Translations under genes and position numbers: made by a program
In this document: piece after piece, positions 17,845 through 27,328 of the stretch
Position numbering within the stretch: the stretch's first letter is position 1
How the letters are laid out: the number at the start of each line of letters is the position of its first letter
Notes under the pieces: generated by a model
What the model was told of the DNA's origin: nothing
Database searches by the model: none
What the model saw: the letters and a program-made list of their open reading frames with translations, nothing else
Assembly: GCA_030374735.1 (NCBI GenBank)
Contig: JASCIV010000237.1
Location: forward strand, 1 to 29,614
From: Gracilaria caudata
Taxonomy: Eukaryota > Rhodophyta > Florideophyceae > Gracilariales > Gracilariaceae
Direction: 5' to 3'
DNA length: 29,614 bases

Positions 17845-19002
17845 ATGTACAACTCCACCGCATTCACAAGCCCCATTTATTCATCAGCATCCCCTCTCGC
17901 AGCGACACCACTCCGAAGCTTAGGTGTTTGCTCATGGTTATCGCCGCTTCATAAGTCATCACTCAAGTATGCCCGCCGCAGGCACGGCGCAGTTGTTCAA
18001 CTCAGCGTTTCGGACGGAGTCCCCGCGGATGAACGGCAAACTGAAGAGGAGCGGCAACACGAAGAGCTTATCAAGCAGCTCGATCCAAAGGAGCTCAAAT
18101 GGTCAGAGATACCTTTTGGAAGCGTCCAAGAAGAGCTCGCTGCTATTGATGAATACGAGCGCGAAGAAGGTCTTGAAGCTGATGCCCTTTGGCCCAAGTT
18201 TCTTCGGGGAGCGGCATATGAACACTGGGGTCAACCACAGCTGGCACTTGCCCAATACTCAAAGATACCTGCCGGAACACAGCTGTACAAAGTTCCGCAG
18301 TTATGGGAAAGAAAAGCGTACAACTCCTTCAAAATAGGCAAAGTTAGCGAGGCAAATGCTTATTTCGATGTCGCCCTCACTATCTACGGCCAAAGTGTTG
18401 GGAACGAGCTCCACTTTGCACATTGGTTCCAAACTAATTTCCAAGACTACCTTCCAAAATGGAATGGGCCAAATGCAAACGTCCAGCGAGGCATATGCAA
18501 GTACTGCGTCGGCGTGTTCAAGGGTACTCGTGAGAGTCTCGTATCGCAAATTGCTTTGGAGGGCGAGCACTTGGAACACGCCATACTATGGTTTTTGGCG
18601 GCTTCCGTGAAGTCGGTGACCGATGGAATTGCACCAGAGTGGGATCTAAAAATGGTGCGCAGGGCGCTTAAAGCGGATTACGGTTATGATCCACGTCTGC
18701 GCTTGTTTATAGACCTCTACATGGCGCATGCTACTGGTATGTTTGGAGATGTTGCACAGATTGAGGAAAGGCTGTCGAACGAAATCAAAAACGATGACGG
18801 CGATGACATAGTGTCCAAAGTGTATATAGCTTTGTATCATGATGCCTTTACAAAAGATCAAACAGAGTGCGACCGGGCTCTGGACGAGGTCCTGGCCCTT
18901 GGGGGCTCGAGAAATCAACACGACACGGAGAACTTTTTCTTTTTCGTTGCCAAGAATCGTTTTTCTTCGACAGCGTCAGAGACATCGAGTTCACAGAAGT
19001 GA
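17845..19002 (+). CDS. plastid-targeted TPR-like protein
   Basis: 385 aa, intronless. The ATG at 17845 gives a leader MYNSTAFTSPIYSSASPLAA, a red-algal-type transit peptide. A charged segment follows (ADERQTEEERQHEELIKQLD). From about residue 110 there are helical pairs resembling TPR/SEL1 units: LRGAAYEHWGQPQLALAQYSK, LWERKAYNSFKIGKVSEANA and LFIDLYMAHATGMFGDVAQ. Conserved aromatic stretches (HFAHWFQTNFQDYLPKWNG) suggest a real family, but I do not recognise its name. A role as a stromal or thylakoid assembly scaffold is a guess from the fold and leader. The C-terminus is low-complexity (TASETSSSQK). Two codons upstream of the ATG region are open, with no better start. Confidence 0.75.
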   Translation: MYNSTAFTSPIYSSASPLAATPLRSLGVCSWLSPLHKSSLKYARRRHGAVVQLSVSDGVPADERQTEEERQHEELIKQLDPKELKWSEIPFGSVQEELAAIDEYEREEGLEADALWPKFLRGAAYEHWGQPQLALAQYSKIPAGTQLYKVPQLWERKAYNSFKIGKVSEANAYFDVALTIYGQSVGNELHFAHWFQTNFQDYLPKWNGPNANVQRGICKYCVGVFKGTRESLVSQIALEGEHLEHAILWFLAASVKSVTDGIAPEWDLKMVRRALKADYGYDPRLRLFIDLYMAHATGMFGDVAQIEERLSNEIKNDDGDDIVSKVYIALYHDAFTKDQTECDRALDEVLALGGSRNQHDTENFFFFVAKNRFSSTASETSSSQK

Positions 19003-19285
19003 GTAGATTAGGTAACGTCCATAATAACAAAGACAACATTCGAAGAATAGTCTTATGCCCCTCTTGGCAGCGGTCGCAATGCGTTACAACATGTAGAATC
19101 CTGCCGGCATAGAGAAAACGAGCAATATCATCACAGAACGTTGTCGAAATGTACATTTGTCGCGCTCAGTTAACACGTTCTCTACTCTACTCTACTCTGC
19201 AATGGATAGCAAGAAAGATGTTGTGAATCTCGAGTTTCTGTTTGGGCATATGGAAATCATTTGCAGTTCCAAGCGCAATAGGAAT
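19003..19285. other. convergent gap with short CTACT tandem repeat
   Basis: 283 bp separate the convergent TPR-like gene and RPT4. A TCTAC/CTACT pentamer is repeated about four times at 19181-19200. No gene. Confidence 0.5.
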
Positions 19286-20586
19286 TTACTTGCTACCGCC
19301 AAAGTTCTTGGAGTACTCGAGTGTTCCCTCCAACCGCTTCTTGTCTGCAATCTTGCGAACACCCTTCATGAAGTCTTCGTGGATAACGTAATCCCGTTCT
19401 TCCCGAATGGCAAAAAGTCCGGCTTCTGTGCAGACATTTCTCAAATCCGCGCCGTTAAATCCATCTGACAGCTTCACAACTGCCTCGTAGTCAATATCCC
19501 CATGTTTAGTCAACCTCCTGGCGTGAATTTTCAAGATATCAAGGCGGCCTTGCTCGTTCGGTAATGGGATCTCCATCTTACGATCCAGTCGCCCGGGTCG
19601 CAGTAGAGCTGGATCGAGTACGTCCGGACGATTGGTGGCCATGATTAGCTTAACTTTTCCGAGTTCATCAAAGCCATCGAGTTGATTTAGCAACTCCATC
19701 AAGGTTCTTTGAATCTCTCGATCGGCTGAAGTACCTTCAGAGAATCGCCTTCCACCGATTGCGTCAATCTCATCCATGAAAATAACGCAAGGTTGATGGT
19801 CGCGAGCATAGTTAAACATTTCTCGAATTACTCGTGCACTTTCCCCAATGTACTTGTCGACAATCGCAGATGCAACAACCTTAAGGAATGATGCATCCAG
19901 GTTAGACGAAATCGCTCTTGCAAGTAGCGTCTTTCCCGTTCCAGGGGGGCCGTAGAGCAACACGCCTTTTGGAGCTTTGATGCCAACTCTTTGGAAGAGC
20001 TCTGGGTTGGTGAGAGGCAACTCCACAACTTCTCGTAGTTGCCTGATCTGCTCGCCAAGCCCTCCAATCTCAGCATAGTTCACGCTACCGGGTTCCTCCG
20101 CAAGCATATTATGGACCAGTGGATCGACTTCCCTCGGTAGCTGTCGCATAATCGTAAGGGTTGTCATATCAAGGGAGACGCGAGTGCCCTGCACCAACTT
20201 AGACTTCTCTATTTTGTTTCTACATCCAACAACGTACCGAGGCCCTGATGAAGCTTTGACGATAAAGCGTTCCGCATCAAGTTGACGCAGAACTTCGCCA
20301 ATTATTTGCCCTACGCTTTGCAACGCCTTTAGGTCATCCTCAGTCTTGTCGTAACCCTTCTTTAAGTCCTTCAATTCCTGTCGCAAAGTTCGTACCTATT
20401 CGCGAAAAGGGAATTAGTTTCCATGGAACCGCAGCAAAGAAATTCACGGCTATATGTCAAGAATAGTTTACTTACTTGTGCATCCGCTTCTTTGTGTTCG
20501 AGCATAACGCGTCGATATTCACGCAGAGCATCTTGTCTAGCCTGATCCACAGGGTTCGACTGAGCTGCAGGTGTTTCGCTCTCCAT
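19286..20586 (-). CDS. RPT4: 26S proteasome regulatory ATPase Rpt4 (two exons)
   Basis: Exon 1 is 20586-20476 and exon 2 is 20395-19286 (minus strand), giving 406 aa. The intron (20475-20396, 80 nt) starts GTAAGT and ends ATAG, in phase 0 after HKEADAQ. The N-terminal coiled coil (about 16-60) leads into the Rpt4-typical LKALQSVGQIIGEVLRQL. The OB region contains PRYVVGCRNKIEKSKL. The AAA+ domain has Walker A GPPGTGKT, Walker B CVIFMDEIDAIGGRR, sensor MATNRPD, and the arginine fingers in ALLRPGRLDRK. Known role: one of six ATPases that unfold and thread ubiquitylated substrates into the 20S core. It ends FGGSK, without the HbYX tail of Rpt2/3/5. An ORF read alone would miss exon 1 and start at a TTG. 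Confidence 0.96.
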
Positions 20587-21046
20587 ATTCTGACGCCTGA
20601 AGAAGCTTTTTCCAGCAAGAGAGGTATTTGTGATAGAACAGGTGAGTTGTTCACTGACGAGTGCATGCGATGCGGACCTGGGGTAGCGTTTACTGTCTAC
20701 AAGAGTGTAGCAGACCCTCCACGTTTTGCAGCTGCAAAACGGCGCACTACACAAAAACCGCAGAAAAACGAAATGTCATTAAATGATTTTGACTAGAAAA
20801 TAAACCCCGCTGTCTGCCGAACAACCCAAGGACTTTTGTCCGACAGGTGGATGCGCACGCACAGCGTGGATAACATTCATTTTACAAGCAGTCTTTTACG
20901 CAGTTCTGGCGCTTGGTAGAATCTAGTTGCTATTGTGTTGTCCGAAAGAGATTTAAACAGGCCTCTGACGGGAGTAAGATGTATGAATCTGACTGACGAG
21001 GGGTATATTCCAAACTAACTGCGATTCGCACTAGTAACTGTTGAAT
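20587..21046. promoter_or_regulatory. divergent promoter RPT4 / GGT
   Basis: 460 bp between divergent starts. The sequence CGCACGCACAGCGT near 20852-20865 also occurs at about 15966-15979; its meaning is unknown. No clear TATA box. Confidence 0.4.
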
Positions 21047-23332
21047 ATGTCAGCTGCAAACGACGAGATTAATACCGTCCGCATTCCCCTTGCCTTGGCA
21101 GAAGACAATGGTGAAGGCGAACACGATGACCTTGATGCCGATGGTATAGTTCAAAGTGAAGATTCGCACTTTACCGCTTCGCAATCTGCTTATGATGAAG
21201 TACAGTTGTGGGAGGGCTTCTCTAATTACTTCTCACGATTGTGGTCCAAGATTCCTCCGTCATGGTCAGTTGAAAGGGACCCTAGAACTGCTTTAAGGCA
21301 AGTCATGTATCTTGTAGGATTTTTAAGTTTGTGCATCTTTGTATTCTCTGTTCCCTCGCTACTTCATGTTATTTCTCCTCGAGCTCCAACACCACCAGGC
21401 ACTGCCCCAGACCTGGATGAGGCAGCTTCTATGATAAGTGGCCCAAATGGTGCTGTAGCTGCTGATCATCCGTTGTGTAGTGAGCTTGGTGTCAAGATAA
21501 TGCGAGATATGCACGGAAACGCAGTAGACGCAATGGTTTCAACAGTGCTGTGTCAGGGAGTGCTCGCGCCGTTCGCGTCAGGGCTTGGTGGCGGTGCGCT
21601 CATTCTCATACACGACACCCGTTCTGCAAAATCTCAGTTTTACGACGCCAGGGAGACCGCACCTATGGCTGCAACTTCAAGGTTATTCCGCAACGCTTCT
21701 TCCTCACGATTTGGAGGTCTAGCCGTTGCCGTCCCAGGGGAACTGCGTGGTTTGTATAAGGCTCACAAGGATTGGGGCGTTTTGGAGTGGAAAATGGTTG
21801 TTGAACCAGTCGTCGAGGTTGCTCAAAATGCCAAGGTGGGGCAGTTTTTAAGCATAAAACTCAAGCAAATGAATGAGACTGTGTTTTCTTCGCCTTCGTT
21901 GCGAAGGATCTTCACTAAAGGTGTTCCTACAGAGAAAACAAAAACAGAAAAAGAGGCTGCTGCATCAGTGGAGCTTCCTGGCGTTCGGCGCGACGTAAGC
22001 ATCGGTACTGAGTTGAGCAAGGTTTTCAGAGGAGTCATAGAAACTTTGGAGGACGAATCAGTGGTCACTGATGCAAACGATAAAGATCAACATGGGGTGA
22101 GTGCAGATAAAAAAGAGGATATTGGAAATGATACCTACACAAACAGTCTGTTGGAAGCTGGTGATGACCTCGACAACCAGAAATTAGTGGACACTTTGAA
22201 GGCCATAGCCTTCAACGGGCCAGATGCGTTTTATGTTAACCTTAGCACAGATATCGCTGAGGAAGTAAGAGCTGCTGGTGGTATCATGACGGCGGAAGAT
22301 ATAAAACGGTATACGGTTAAAACTAGGAAAGTCTTCTCGAGTTCGTATCAGGGTTTCACGATTATTGGGGCTCCCCTGCCAAGCACAGGAGGTATGAGCA
22401 TTGGCATGGCCCTCAACATGATTCTTGAAATGCGATTCCGAAGGAAAGGCCGAAATAGTATAACATACCAGTTGCTTGCAGAGACTCTGAAGTGGGTGTT
22501 CGGTGCTCGCATGGGTTTGGGAGACCCAGACTTCGTCCCAGGTGCAGATTGGAATGCTCGCCGAATGTTAACTCGGAGAGAAGCTGTCAAGCGCGCATTT
22601 CGTGTGAAAGAGGATCGAACTTATGAGCCCAGTTACTACTCAAAGCGAATCAGTACGTCCATATTGGAAGGAGGTACATCGCATGTAAGCATACTTGACA
22701 AGAACGGAACTGCAGTGTCTGTGACATCTTCCATTAATCTCCCATTTGGAGCCGGCTTGGTTTCTGAAAGTACTGGAGTGCTCTTGAACGACCAGATGGA
22801 TGCGTTTACGACGTCGCTAACAAGAGCAAATGCATATGGAATGTATCCATCTCTGGAGAACATGGTCAAAGGCGGAAAGCGACCGATATCTTCAATGTGT
22901 CCAACTATAGTCCTTTACAAAGGAGAAGTGTACATGATTGTTGGGGGCTCTGGAGGGCCGAAGGCAACAAGCGGAGTACTGCAAACGATTCTGAATGTTC
23001 TGGACTTTGGTGACCGTCTTGCAGAAAGCATAAGTGCCCCGAGAATTCACCACCAGCTGGTACCAAACGAGATTTCCATCGAAGGAGCGAATAGCACCAC
23101 ATGTGAGGAGGCTCATGCGTTCTTGAGGCCGAATTGGGGTAATGGTGAGCATGGATGGCCGTACTGGAAGAGTGTTTGCGTAGCGCTGAAGGAAAACGGG
23201 CACCACGTCGTTGGCCCGGCAGTGCACGGTGCGGTTCAGGCTATCCTGGCTCCTGATGCGTTAGGGAGAGGGGAAGGGCTAGTTTACGCAGCGAGCGACC
23301 CACGAAGAATAGGAAAGGCCGCTGCGTATTGA
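21047..23332 (+). CDS. GGT: membrane-anchored gamma-glutamyltransferase
   Basis: 761 aa, intronless, from the ATG at 21047. Residues 1-83 are acidic and cytosol-facing, 84-109 form one transmembrane segment (MYLVGFLSLCIFVFSVPSLL), and the rest is luminal or extracellular, a type II layout as in plant vacuolar and animal GGTs. Motifs: GPNGAVAADHPLCSELG, NAVDAMVSTVLCQGVLAP, SGLGGGALILIHD, YDARETAP with the substrate-binding Arg, the autoprocessing nucleophile Thr544 in GGTSHVSILDKNGTAVS, LLNDQMDAF, and GGSGGPKATSGVLQ. Reaction: cleavage or transfer of the gamma-glutamyl group of glutathione and its conjugates. An acidic Lys/Glu/Asp-rich insert of about 80 residues (roughly 285-385) lies in the large subunit and is absent from bacterial enzymes. 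AATAAA lies at 23468-23473. Confidence 0.95.
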   Translation: MSAANDEINTVRIPLALAEDNGEGEHDDLDADGIVQSEDSHFTASQSAYDEVQLWEGFSNYFSRLWSKIPPSWSVERDPRTALRQVMYLVGFLSLCIFVFSVPSLLHVISPRAPTPPGTAPDLDEAASMISGPNGAVAADHPLCSELGVKIMRDMHGNAVDAMVSTVLCQGVLAPFASGLGGGALILIHDTRSAKSQFYDARETAPMAATSRLFRNASSSRFGGLAVAVPGELRGLYKAHKDWGVLEWKMVVEPVVEVAQNAKVGQFLSIKLKQMNETVFSSPSLRRIFTKGVPTEKTKTEKEAAASVELPGVRRDVSIGTELSKVFRGVIETLEDESVVTDANDKDQHGVSADKKEDIGNDTYTNSLLEAGDDLDNQKLVDTLKAIAFNGPDAFYVNLSTDIAEEVRAAGGIMTAEDIKRYTVKTRKVFSSSYQGFTIIGAPLPSTGGMSIGMALNMILEMRFRRKGRNSITYQLLAETLKWVFGARMGLGDPDFVPGADWNARRMLTRREAVKRAFRVKEDRTYEPSYYSKRISTSILEGGTSHVSILDKNGTAVSVTSSINLPFGAGLVSESTGVLLNDQMDAFTTSLTRANAYGMYPSLENMVKGGKRPISSMCPTIVLYKGEVYMIVGGSGGPKATSGVLQTILNVLDFGDRLAESISAPRIHHQLVPNEISIEGANSTTCEEAHAFLRPNWGNGEHGWPYWKSVCVALKENGHHVVGPAVHGAVQAILAPDALGRGEGLVYAASDPRRIGKAAAY

Positions 23333-23821
23333 AGGTAATTGTCACAGAGAGTACCCGGCCTCGTCCTATCACCTTAAGCTGTGATGATAGTTTCATGTTC
23401 TCGTGAGCGCATCTCAAGAACTCCTAGATTAGGTGAGTAGGCATGGTGCGCAAGAGCCTGCTGGCAAAATAAAACTGCTAACTGAACTACTGAATAAGAA
23501 GTCATGCTTGTAACATGACGCTGTTGTAAGCCATTGTCATTTTGTGCATGTGAGTATTCTGTGTCCTTTTCCAGACCCTGTGTAGCGCTTAATCGAAACG
23601 CAACGAAACGATTATGACGCGCAGTACACTTTCACATACGGCAGGTCACCAGAGGTTCTGTGCCAAAGCAGTGCATGCAGATTCGGTACAATCGATTGAC
23701 TGCCTTTGTCACTGATAGGACTTTTTGGGCTGATCTTCACTACTCTGACGCCCGTGTCGTTGACGAAGCAAACCACGTTTAGATGGCTCTCTGACACGAT
23801 TCGCTCTCCCCATTTTGGCTC
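23333..23821. other. convergent gap, GGT and SPG1 3' ends
   Basis: 489 bp. AATAAA at 23468-23473 fits the GGT 3' end. No gene recognised. Confidence 0.5.
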
Positions 23822-24499
23822 TCAGTATTCCAAGATTGGTTCGCCAACATTTGACATCTTGGGTACATTGCACTTCAAGTTAAACCGCTTGCTCAAAACG
23901 ATTTTGAACAACTTCTGCACATTAATAGAATGCGAGGATGATGTAAAAATAAGTGGACTTCTCATAGCCTTTGCAAACTTTCTAGCATGAGCGATCATAT
24001 CGCGTTGTTTGTCCATGCTGAGGCTTGCAAACAGGTCAAACTTAGTTCCAACCAAGAATGGAATGAAGGTTTGATTGAATCCTCGTGCTTGTCTATACCA
24101 CTCCTGAACGCTGCGCAGAGTGACTCGTCTTGTAAGATCGAACATGAACAGAATTGCAGCCGCGTCAGCACAGACAAGTGGAATCATCTGGCTGAATTCG
24201 TTCTCACCTCCACCGAGATCAAAGATGGTAAATGTGATAGTCCTCTCTCTGACGGACACAATCTTCTCCATGAAATTGATTCCAAGCGTTTGAATGTAAT
24301 CCTCATCGAACTTGTTTTCTACGTACTTCACCATAAGCGAAGTCTTACCAACGTAAGAATCGCCGAGCATACCAACTTTCAATTGAAGATTGATGGGTCC
24401 TTTTGCCTTTGACATGCGACCAGCTGTCGGCGACGGACCTGGTTGGCCAGAGTCCTGCTGCGCATCTCTTGGAGCGTCACTGCTTCCCGCTGCAGACAT
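23822..24499 (-). CDS. SPG1: SPG1/TEM1-type septum-promoting small GTPase
   Basis: 225 aa, intronless. A Ser/Gly/Pro-rich N-terminal tail of about 35 residues precedes the GTPase domain. P-loop GMLGDSYVGKTSLMVKYVEN, effector EDYIQTLGINFMEK, switch II TIFDLGGGENEF, LFMFDLTRRVTLRSVQEWYRQ, base-binding GTKFD, and FTSSSHSINVQKLFKIVLSK are all diagnostic of the Spg1/Tem1/plant SGP family. Known role: it triggers the septation initiation or mitotic-exit kinase cascade in fungi, and its plant relatives act with MAP4K kinases. Switch II reads GGGENEF where relatives have GGQREF, so it lacks the Gln at that place and gains one residue. It is divergent from the DTW-domain gene. Confidence 0.93.
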   Translation of the reverse strand: MSAAGSSDAPRDAQQDSGQPGPSPTAGRMSKAKGPINLQLKVGMLGDSYVGKTSLMVKYVENKFDEDYIQTLGINFMEKIVSVRERTITFTIFDLGGGENEFSQMIPLVCADAAAILFMFDLTRRVTLRSVQEWYRQARGFNQTFIPFLVGTKFDLFASLSMDKQRDMIAHARKFAKAMRSPLIFTSSSHSINVQKLFKIVLSKRFNLKCNVPKMSNVGEPILEY

Positions 24500-25138
24500 G
24501 TTGTAAAGAAAGAAGAAGCGGAAAATGCGTGCAAATGCTGGCTGTACAGCCGGAGAAAAGAACGTCGAAGCGCTGAGAAACGAGAGGGGTTTTCAAGCGG
24601 AAGCGGCTGAAAGGAATGGCTTGAACAAGATGAAAGAAGAGGGCTAGGGACGCGAGATGGGCTGTCTGTCTTTACATGCCGGGTCCGCTTAGATAGATAA
24701 GACGGCTTTGCAAAGAGCCGTTTCAGCGACCGGGCCAAGACGATTCCACACTCGCTGTGAGCGTAGTTGTGGAATCCACAACAGGTGAACGAATACTCCT
24801 TCATGTGCGAAACTGAAATTAATATTGAAACAATCGAGAACCATAAACCAAGGCGGCCAAACATCGTGTTTGAGTTGTGCTGCACTGCAGCTGCAGTCTC
24901 ACAGGAAACGCCGCAAGTTCCCTTCCGTGTCAACATGCAAGAGCTCACGTACCGCATGAGAGCCAGAAGCTACGGTTACGATTGTGATCATGATACTTAC
25001 AAGTGTTACTGAGCAGAAGCTCCCCAGAATATTGCAGGGAACGGCGATTACGCACAACAAGAAGAACACGTTCCTCCGAACCTGATGCTGACCGACACAT
25101 GTTCGCCTCGCCTTCACTAACGATCGCCTTGACGCAAC
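24500..25138. promoter_or_regulatory. divergent promoter SPG1 / DTW-domain gene
   Basis: 639 bp. It contains two exact dyads: GTTGTGGAATCCACAAC at 24766-24782 (8-bp arms, 1-nt centre) and CTGCAGCTGCAG at 24885-24896. Either could be a dimeric-factor site; this is inference. No ORF supported. Confidence 0.4.
24766..24782. promoter_or_regulatory. 17-bp perfect dyad in divergent promoter
   Basis: GTTGTGGA-A-TCCACAAC is read directly. It has the form of a homodimer binding site, with no known factor assigned. Confidence 0.35.
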
Positions 25139-26232
25139 ATGTTACCCAGAACCTGTCGAAGTCAATACCTTCTTCCGTCAGTATTGGCCTTATCAAAGAA
25201 AATCCACACATACCCCCATGTGGCTCAGCGTTTCTTCTCGCAAACAGTTTTGGAAACATCGCAAAATGCAAACCACCATCTTGATCACTTGACCCAATCT
25301 ATACGCCCGCATTTGCCTTCCATTGCACAAAAAATGTTAGACGACCGATTGCTTTACAAGCTCTATCATGATAACAGCTACCTGAATCGCAACATAATTC
25401 TTCGCAGTTATTTGGAACTTTGTCAAACCGCGGAAGAAAAACATGAAACAGTCGTCTCGTTCACTTTTTTGCAGAATTATCAAGGCTTGTATGAAAACGC
25501 CTGTTCCAATTGCCTGTACAGCAAGGCCAGGTGCATATGTCCCTACATCGAAAGGACTCTGCCCCTCCACAATCTCTGGGTGTTCCAACATCATTGCGAA
25601 TATGGACGTGCTAATAATACTGGAAGCCTATTGTGTACCGTCGCCCATGCGGCACGTACCATTCGTGGATTTCGAGACCAAGAGCAGCAGCTTCTGAACC
25701 ACATTGCGGATCGAGAACACTCGGTGATTGTTCTGTTTCCGACGGACGATTCTTTGACGGTTGATGAATATACAACTCAACGATCCTCAAGAATTGGAAG
25801 CACAGCAGAAAGTGAACCTTTGACGTTGATTCTTTTGGATGGAACCTCACGTCAGGCAAAAAACCTTGATCGATTTATGCCAAGCTCAATCCCGCGTGTC
25901 CGCATAGGTAAAACTTCTATGAAATCTTGGCTTGATCCAATCCGGAAGCAGACGGAGAAGCATCGCGTTTGCACCGCTCAAGGTACGCTGTTGAACCTCT
26001 TTGAATCCTGTGTCCTTCATTGCTTCCGATGTCTGCACTCATGTATTAACAAAACTTTGTGTGTATCCTTGTTCTTTAAACAGCTGCAGCAATGATTCTC
26101 CAAGAATTGGGTGATGTCAAAACTAGTGAAGTCATCGAGAACGCTGTGCGACAAGTTGTTCGTGTTTCTTGCTCTCGCAGAGTGCAGCATCTGAAAACGG
26201 GTACAACGGTTGCACTTCGGAAGAAAGGCTGA
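25139..26232 (+). CDS. DTW-domain tRNA-uridine aminocarboxypropyltransferase-like (two exons)
   Basis: Exons are 25139-25982 and 26084-26232, giving 330 aa. The intron (25983-26083, 101 nt) begins GTACGC and ends AAACAG. Splicing replaces a nonsense-like tail with TAQAAAMILQELGDVKTSEV, which matches the helical end of DTW proteins. The N-terminus is Arg/Ser/hydrophobic, and mitochondrial-type targeting is possible. Zinc-type cysteines lie in ACSNCLYSKARCICPYI, followed by VFQHHCEYGRANNTGSLL and LILLDGTSRQAKNLDRFMPS, then TEKHRVCTAQ. Known role of DTWD1/2 and bacterial TapT: forming acp3U in tRNA from SAM. The family's DxTW motif reads DGTS here (Trp replaced by Ser). The fold and neighbouring residues still support the family. 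Confidence 0.85.
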
Positions 26233-27016
26233 AGTTGGCTACGCACAGTACACATCTGAAAATACCTGTAAGTTGATGCTCGTCGTAGACAATGGCATTT
26301 TACGTCCCAATGTTGTTGAAGCTTTCTTTCATGTGTCGTCCCATAAATGAGGTCGACTTTCTTCCTGGCTTTCTGATAGCCCTAGAACCGCCTCTTAAAC
26401 ATACAAGGTACCAGTCTTGGAGAAGAGTATTGAAGATCCCTGTTCGATATCATCGGCTTCCAGCGTTTGGCCTGGGATTGCTCACGCGCTCCTGGCAAGC
26501 CACTCTATCAACGCTTTGAATATGTGTTGATGCTTGTTCCGGATTTTTGTCGCAGGGTCTTCCATTGATGGAATCATTACGGCCATTGTTAATTCACAGC
26601 CGGAGATGAACTCGGAATGGTTCTAATCCATTGGACGGACGACAGCAGATAACAAGCTGGTAAAGACCCTGACCTTGCGTTTAAATGAATCACGAGCTTT
26701 ACAAACAGCAAATTGTGAGCTTCCCCACGAGAAGACTCAAATTCTTCCTCGCCTTACTGAGGCTCTCAATGCGTCATTCCGGTACCGTCATAGAACATGT
26801 TAAAATAGAAGATGCGAGGTGTGAAGGTAAATGTCCTCCTGTGGTACAATCAAACCTTTTTATTTCTCTCTCTCTCTCGCAGGTTTTGAAGCCCTGAACA
26901 TAGCTTTCTCATCAGAAAGGGGTTGTTCAAGTTATAACATGATAGGTATCACTACGACAGTTATGTAGTTTGCAGACCAATGAAAAGATGGTGTCCACAG
27001 TGAAGACCAAGAAAGT
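26233..27016. other. coding-like but broken stretch, unassigned
   Basis: Several short frames look protein-like but sit in different phases: MLVVDNGILRPNVVEAFFHV (from 26275), SSIDGIITAIVNSQPEMNSE (from about 26559), KLVKTLTLRLNESRALQTAN (from about 26655). MNHELYKQQIVSFPTRRLKF (from 26685) has an apparent intron from GTAAAT at about 26827 to a CT-rich tract and GCAG at 26882. They could be exons of an unrecognised gene or a pseudogene. (CT)n lies at about 26863-26878. Confidence 0.3.
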
Positions 27017-27328
27017 TTACAAAGCAAGCACCTCAGCGTCGATTTGACAAGACTTGATTCCTGGTATATGAATTATTACATCACACGTATTGTGCTCACC
27101 CTGGACGATGACAACTCCAATGAAATCATGAGCAAATTGAACTTTGCCAGACCAGGCATGGAATGGGGATGAACTGCGATGATCTATGTTGGTTGCGACT
27201 GTAGAGGCATTATAGCCTTTGTGAATAGCTGCAATAAAGGTGAAGTAGGTCTCGGATGGAGGTTGAGTGGGTTGGGAGTGGACGACAGTGGCGAGCAAGA
27301 TGGGAATAAGGGTCGTGAGGAGAAGCAT
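27017..27328 (-). CDS. small putative secreted protein
   Basis: 103 aa. It starts MLLLTTLIPILLATVVHSQP, a clear signal peptide with likely cleavage after VHS. The mature part of about 84 residues has one NxS/T site (NAST), two cysteines (NTCD, KSCQ) and hydrophobic strands (FIGVVIVQG, DVIIHIPG). I do not recognise a family. Its ATG-to-stop frame is intact and the signal peptide is convincing, but the length is short and no homologue is recalled. The start lies 546 bp from the divergent SDS3-like gene. Confidence 0.45.
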   Translation of the reverse strand: MLLLTTLIPILLATVVHSQPTQPPSETYFTFIAAIHKGYNASTVATNIDHRSSSPFHAWSGKVQFAHDFIGVVIVQGEHNTCDVIIHIPGIKSCQIDAEVLAL

